From: Terriglobia bacterium
GTDB lineage: Bacteria; Acidobacteriota; Terriglobia; UBA7540
DNA: 6,220 nt
Direction of reading: 5' to 3'
NCBI GenBank assembly: GCA_030042795.1
Contig: JASHYZ010000567.1
Location: forward strand, 1 to 6,220
In this document: positions 5,743-6,220 of the stretch, one piece after another
How positions within the stretch are numbered: the first letter of the stretch is position 1
Layout of the letters: each line of letters starts with the position of its first letter
Notes under the pieces: model-generated
What the model was told of the DNA's origin: nothing
What the model saw: the letters and a program-made list of their open reading frames with translations, nothing else
Databases searched by the model: none
Program-made: the position numbers and the translations under genes

Positions 5743-5928
5743 GTTGAGGCCAGCGTTGCCCAATTTAACCCGGGTTGAGGCGCGCGTCCGGCAGGATTCA
5801 AATCTGAGCTTATCGTGAGCAGCGAGAGCAGCGCAGCCGCGTGCCTGTCCGGTTATCCGTCAACAGGGTAGGGAAGCTTTCACGCACCGCGTGGCGTCAA
5901 GAAGGTTGTGTCTGTGACTCACGAGGTC

Positions 5929-6017
5929 GGACAGGTGGCTGAGCGGTCAAAAGCAGCAGACTGTAAATCTGCCGGCCCATGTGGCCTACGGAGGTTCGAA
6001 CCCTCCCCTGTCCACCA
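5929..6017 (+). tRNA. tRNA-Tyr (anticodon GUA)
   Basis: The 89-base class II tRNA has an encoded CCA. The acceptor stem GGACAGG/CCTGTCC is perfect, the anticodon stem GCAGA/TCTGC holds the loop CTGTAAA (anticodon GUA), and the T-arm is GGAGG-TTCGAAC-CCTCC. The long variable arm can pair GGCC with GGCC, as expected for bacterial tRNA-Tyr. It lies 186 bases after tRNA-Thr. I see no strong promoter of its own, so co-transcription with tRNA-Thr is likely. Confidence 0.96.
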
Positions 6018-6157
6018 GAAAAACGGTCATGCGTGACGAGCCGGAAAGAAACTCTTCAGTCGCCGCTTTTCACTAGTAGCTGCGGTTGCGGGAGCATGCA
6101 GGTTGCTGGAAGCTTTGGAATGTGGGCTAATCGGCAATCGTCAATCGAAAATACGTG

Positions 6158-6220
6158 GCGGGAGTAACTCAGGGGTAGAGTCACGGCCTTCCAAGCCGTT
6201 GGTCGCGGGTTCGAATCCCG
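6158..6220 (+). tRNA. tRNA-Gly (anticodon UCC), cut by the window end
   Basis: The first 63 bases of the gene are present. The 5' acceptor strand is GCGGGAG, the D-arm is ACTC-AGGGGTA-GAGT, and the anticodon stem ACGGC/GCCGT holds the loop CTTCCAA (anticodon UCC). The T-arm GCGGG-TTCGAAT-CCCG lacks its last base, and the 3' acceptor strand lies beyond the window. Nothing suggests it is defective. A weak TTGCTG-17-GCTAAT pair (6103-6131) could be a local promoter, but read-through from the upstream tRNA promoter is as likely. Confidence 0.93.

Noticed and set aside
5767..5776. AACCCGGGTT palindrome between tRNA-Thr and tRNA-Tyr as an operator or terminator
   Set aside because: A single 10-bp palindrome without loop, T-run or second copy is expected by chance at this composition.
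5743..5928. A hidden gene or extra tRNA in the long spacer between tRNA-Thr and tRNA-Tyr
   Set aside because: No cloverleaf, no open frame with a ribosome site and no good promoter could be found on either strand; I see nothing interpretable there.

Overview
The window reads as a chromosomal, housekeeping-type stretch of a moderately GC-rich Gram-negative-like bacterium. It looks most like an Acidobacteriota (Terriglobia/Koribacter-like) genome. That assignment is an inference from three things: the family of intergenic GC-rich hairpin repeats, the ureide-permease-like transporter with an LCWGSWANTQK N-terminus, and the protein types. No rRNA or other decisive taxonomic marker is present. I see no phage, insertion sequence, CRISPR array or defence cassette.

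Layout. Positions 1-290 hold no gene but a dense run of six GC-rich hairpins. Four rightward genes follow: an NADP-type beta-hydroxyacid dehydrogenase (291-1181), a small VOC/glyoxalase-fold protein (1399-1788), an exported MetX-like alpha/beta hydrolase (1845-2945) and a ten-helix drug/metabolite-superfamily permease of the sugar/ureide type (2964-4109). The gap between the first two is filled by a degenerate GGGAGT/GCGAATA repeat that folds back on itself. The permease converges on, and overlaps by 108 bp, a leftward gene for a membrane-anchored M23 (LytM-type) metallopeptidase (4002-5399). That gene has its own promoter and probably a TTG start.

The right end is a tRNA cluster: tRNA-Thr(UGU) behind a near-consensus sigma-70 promoter, tRNA-Tyr(GUA), and tRNA-Gly(UCC) cut by the window edge. 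This is the same order as thrU-tyrU-glyT-thrT-tufB in Escherichia coli, so tRNA-Thr(GGU) and tuf are the expected next genes outside the window.

How the genes relate. The hydrolase and permease are 18 bp apart and are plausibly co-transcribed. A periplasmic hydrolase feeding a small-molecule importer is the simplest joint reading, but no substrate can be named. The dehydrogenase and VOC protein look like small-molecule metabolism genes without an obvious shared pathway. The M23 peptidase (cell-wall remodelling) and the tRNA cluster are independent units. I did not find a convincing undescribed system. The points most worth checking are the two repeat structures, the permease/peptidase overlap, and a small ORF with a very strong Shine-Dalgarno upstream of the tRNA cluster.
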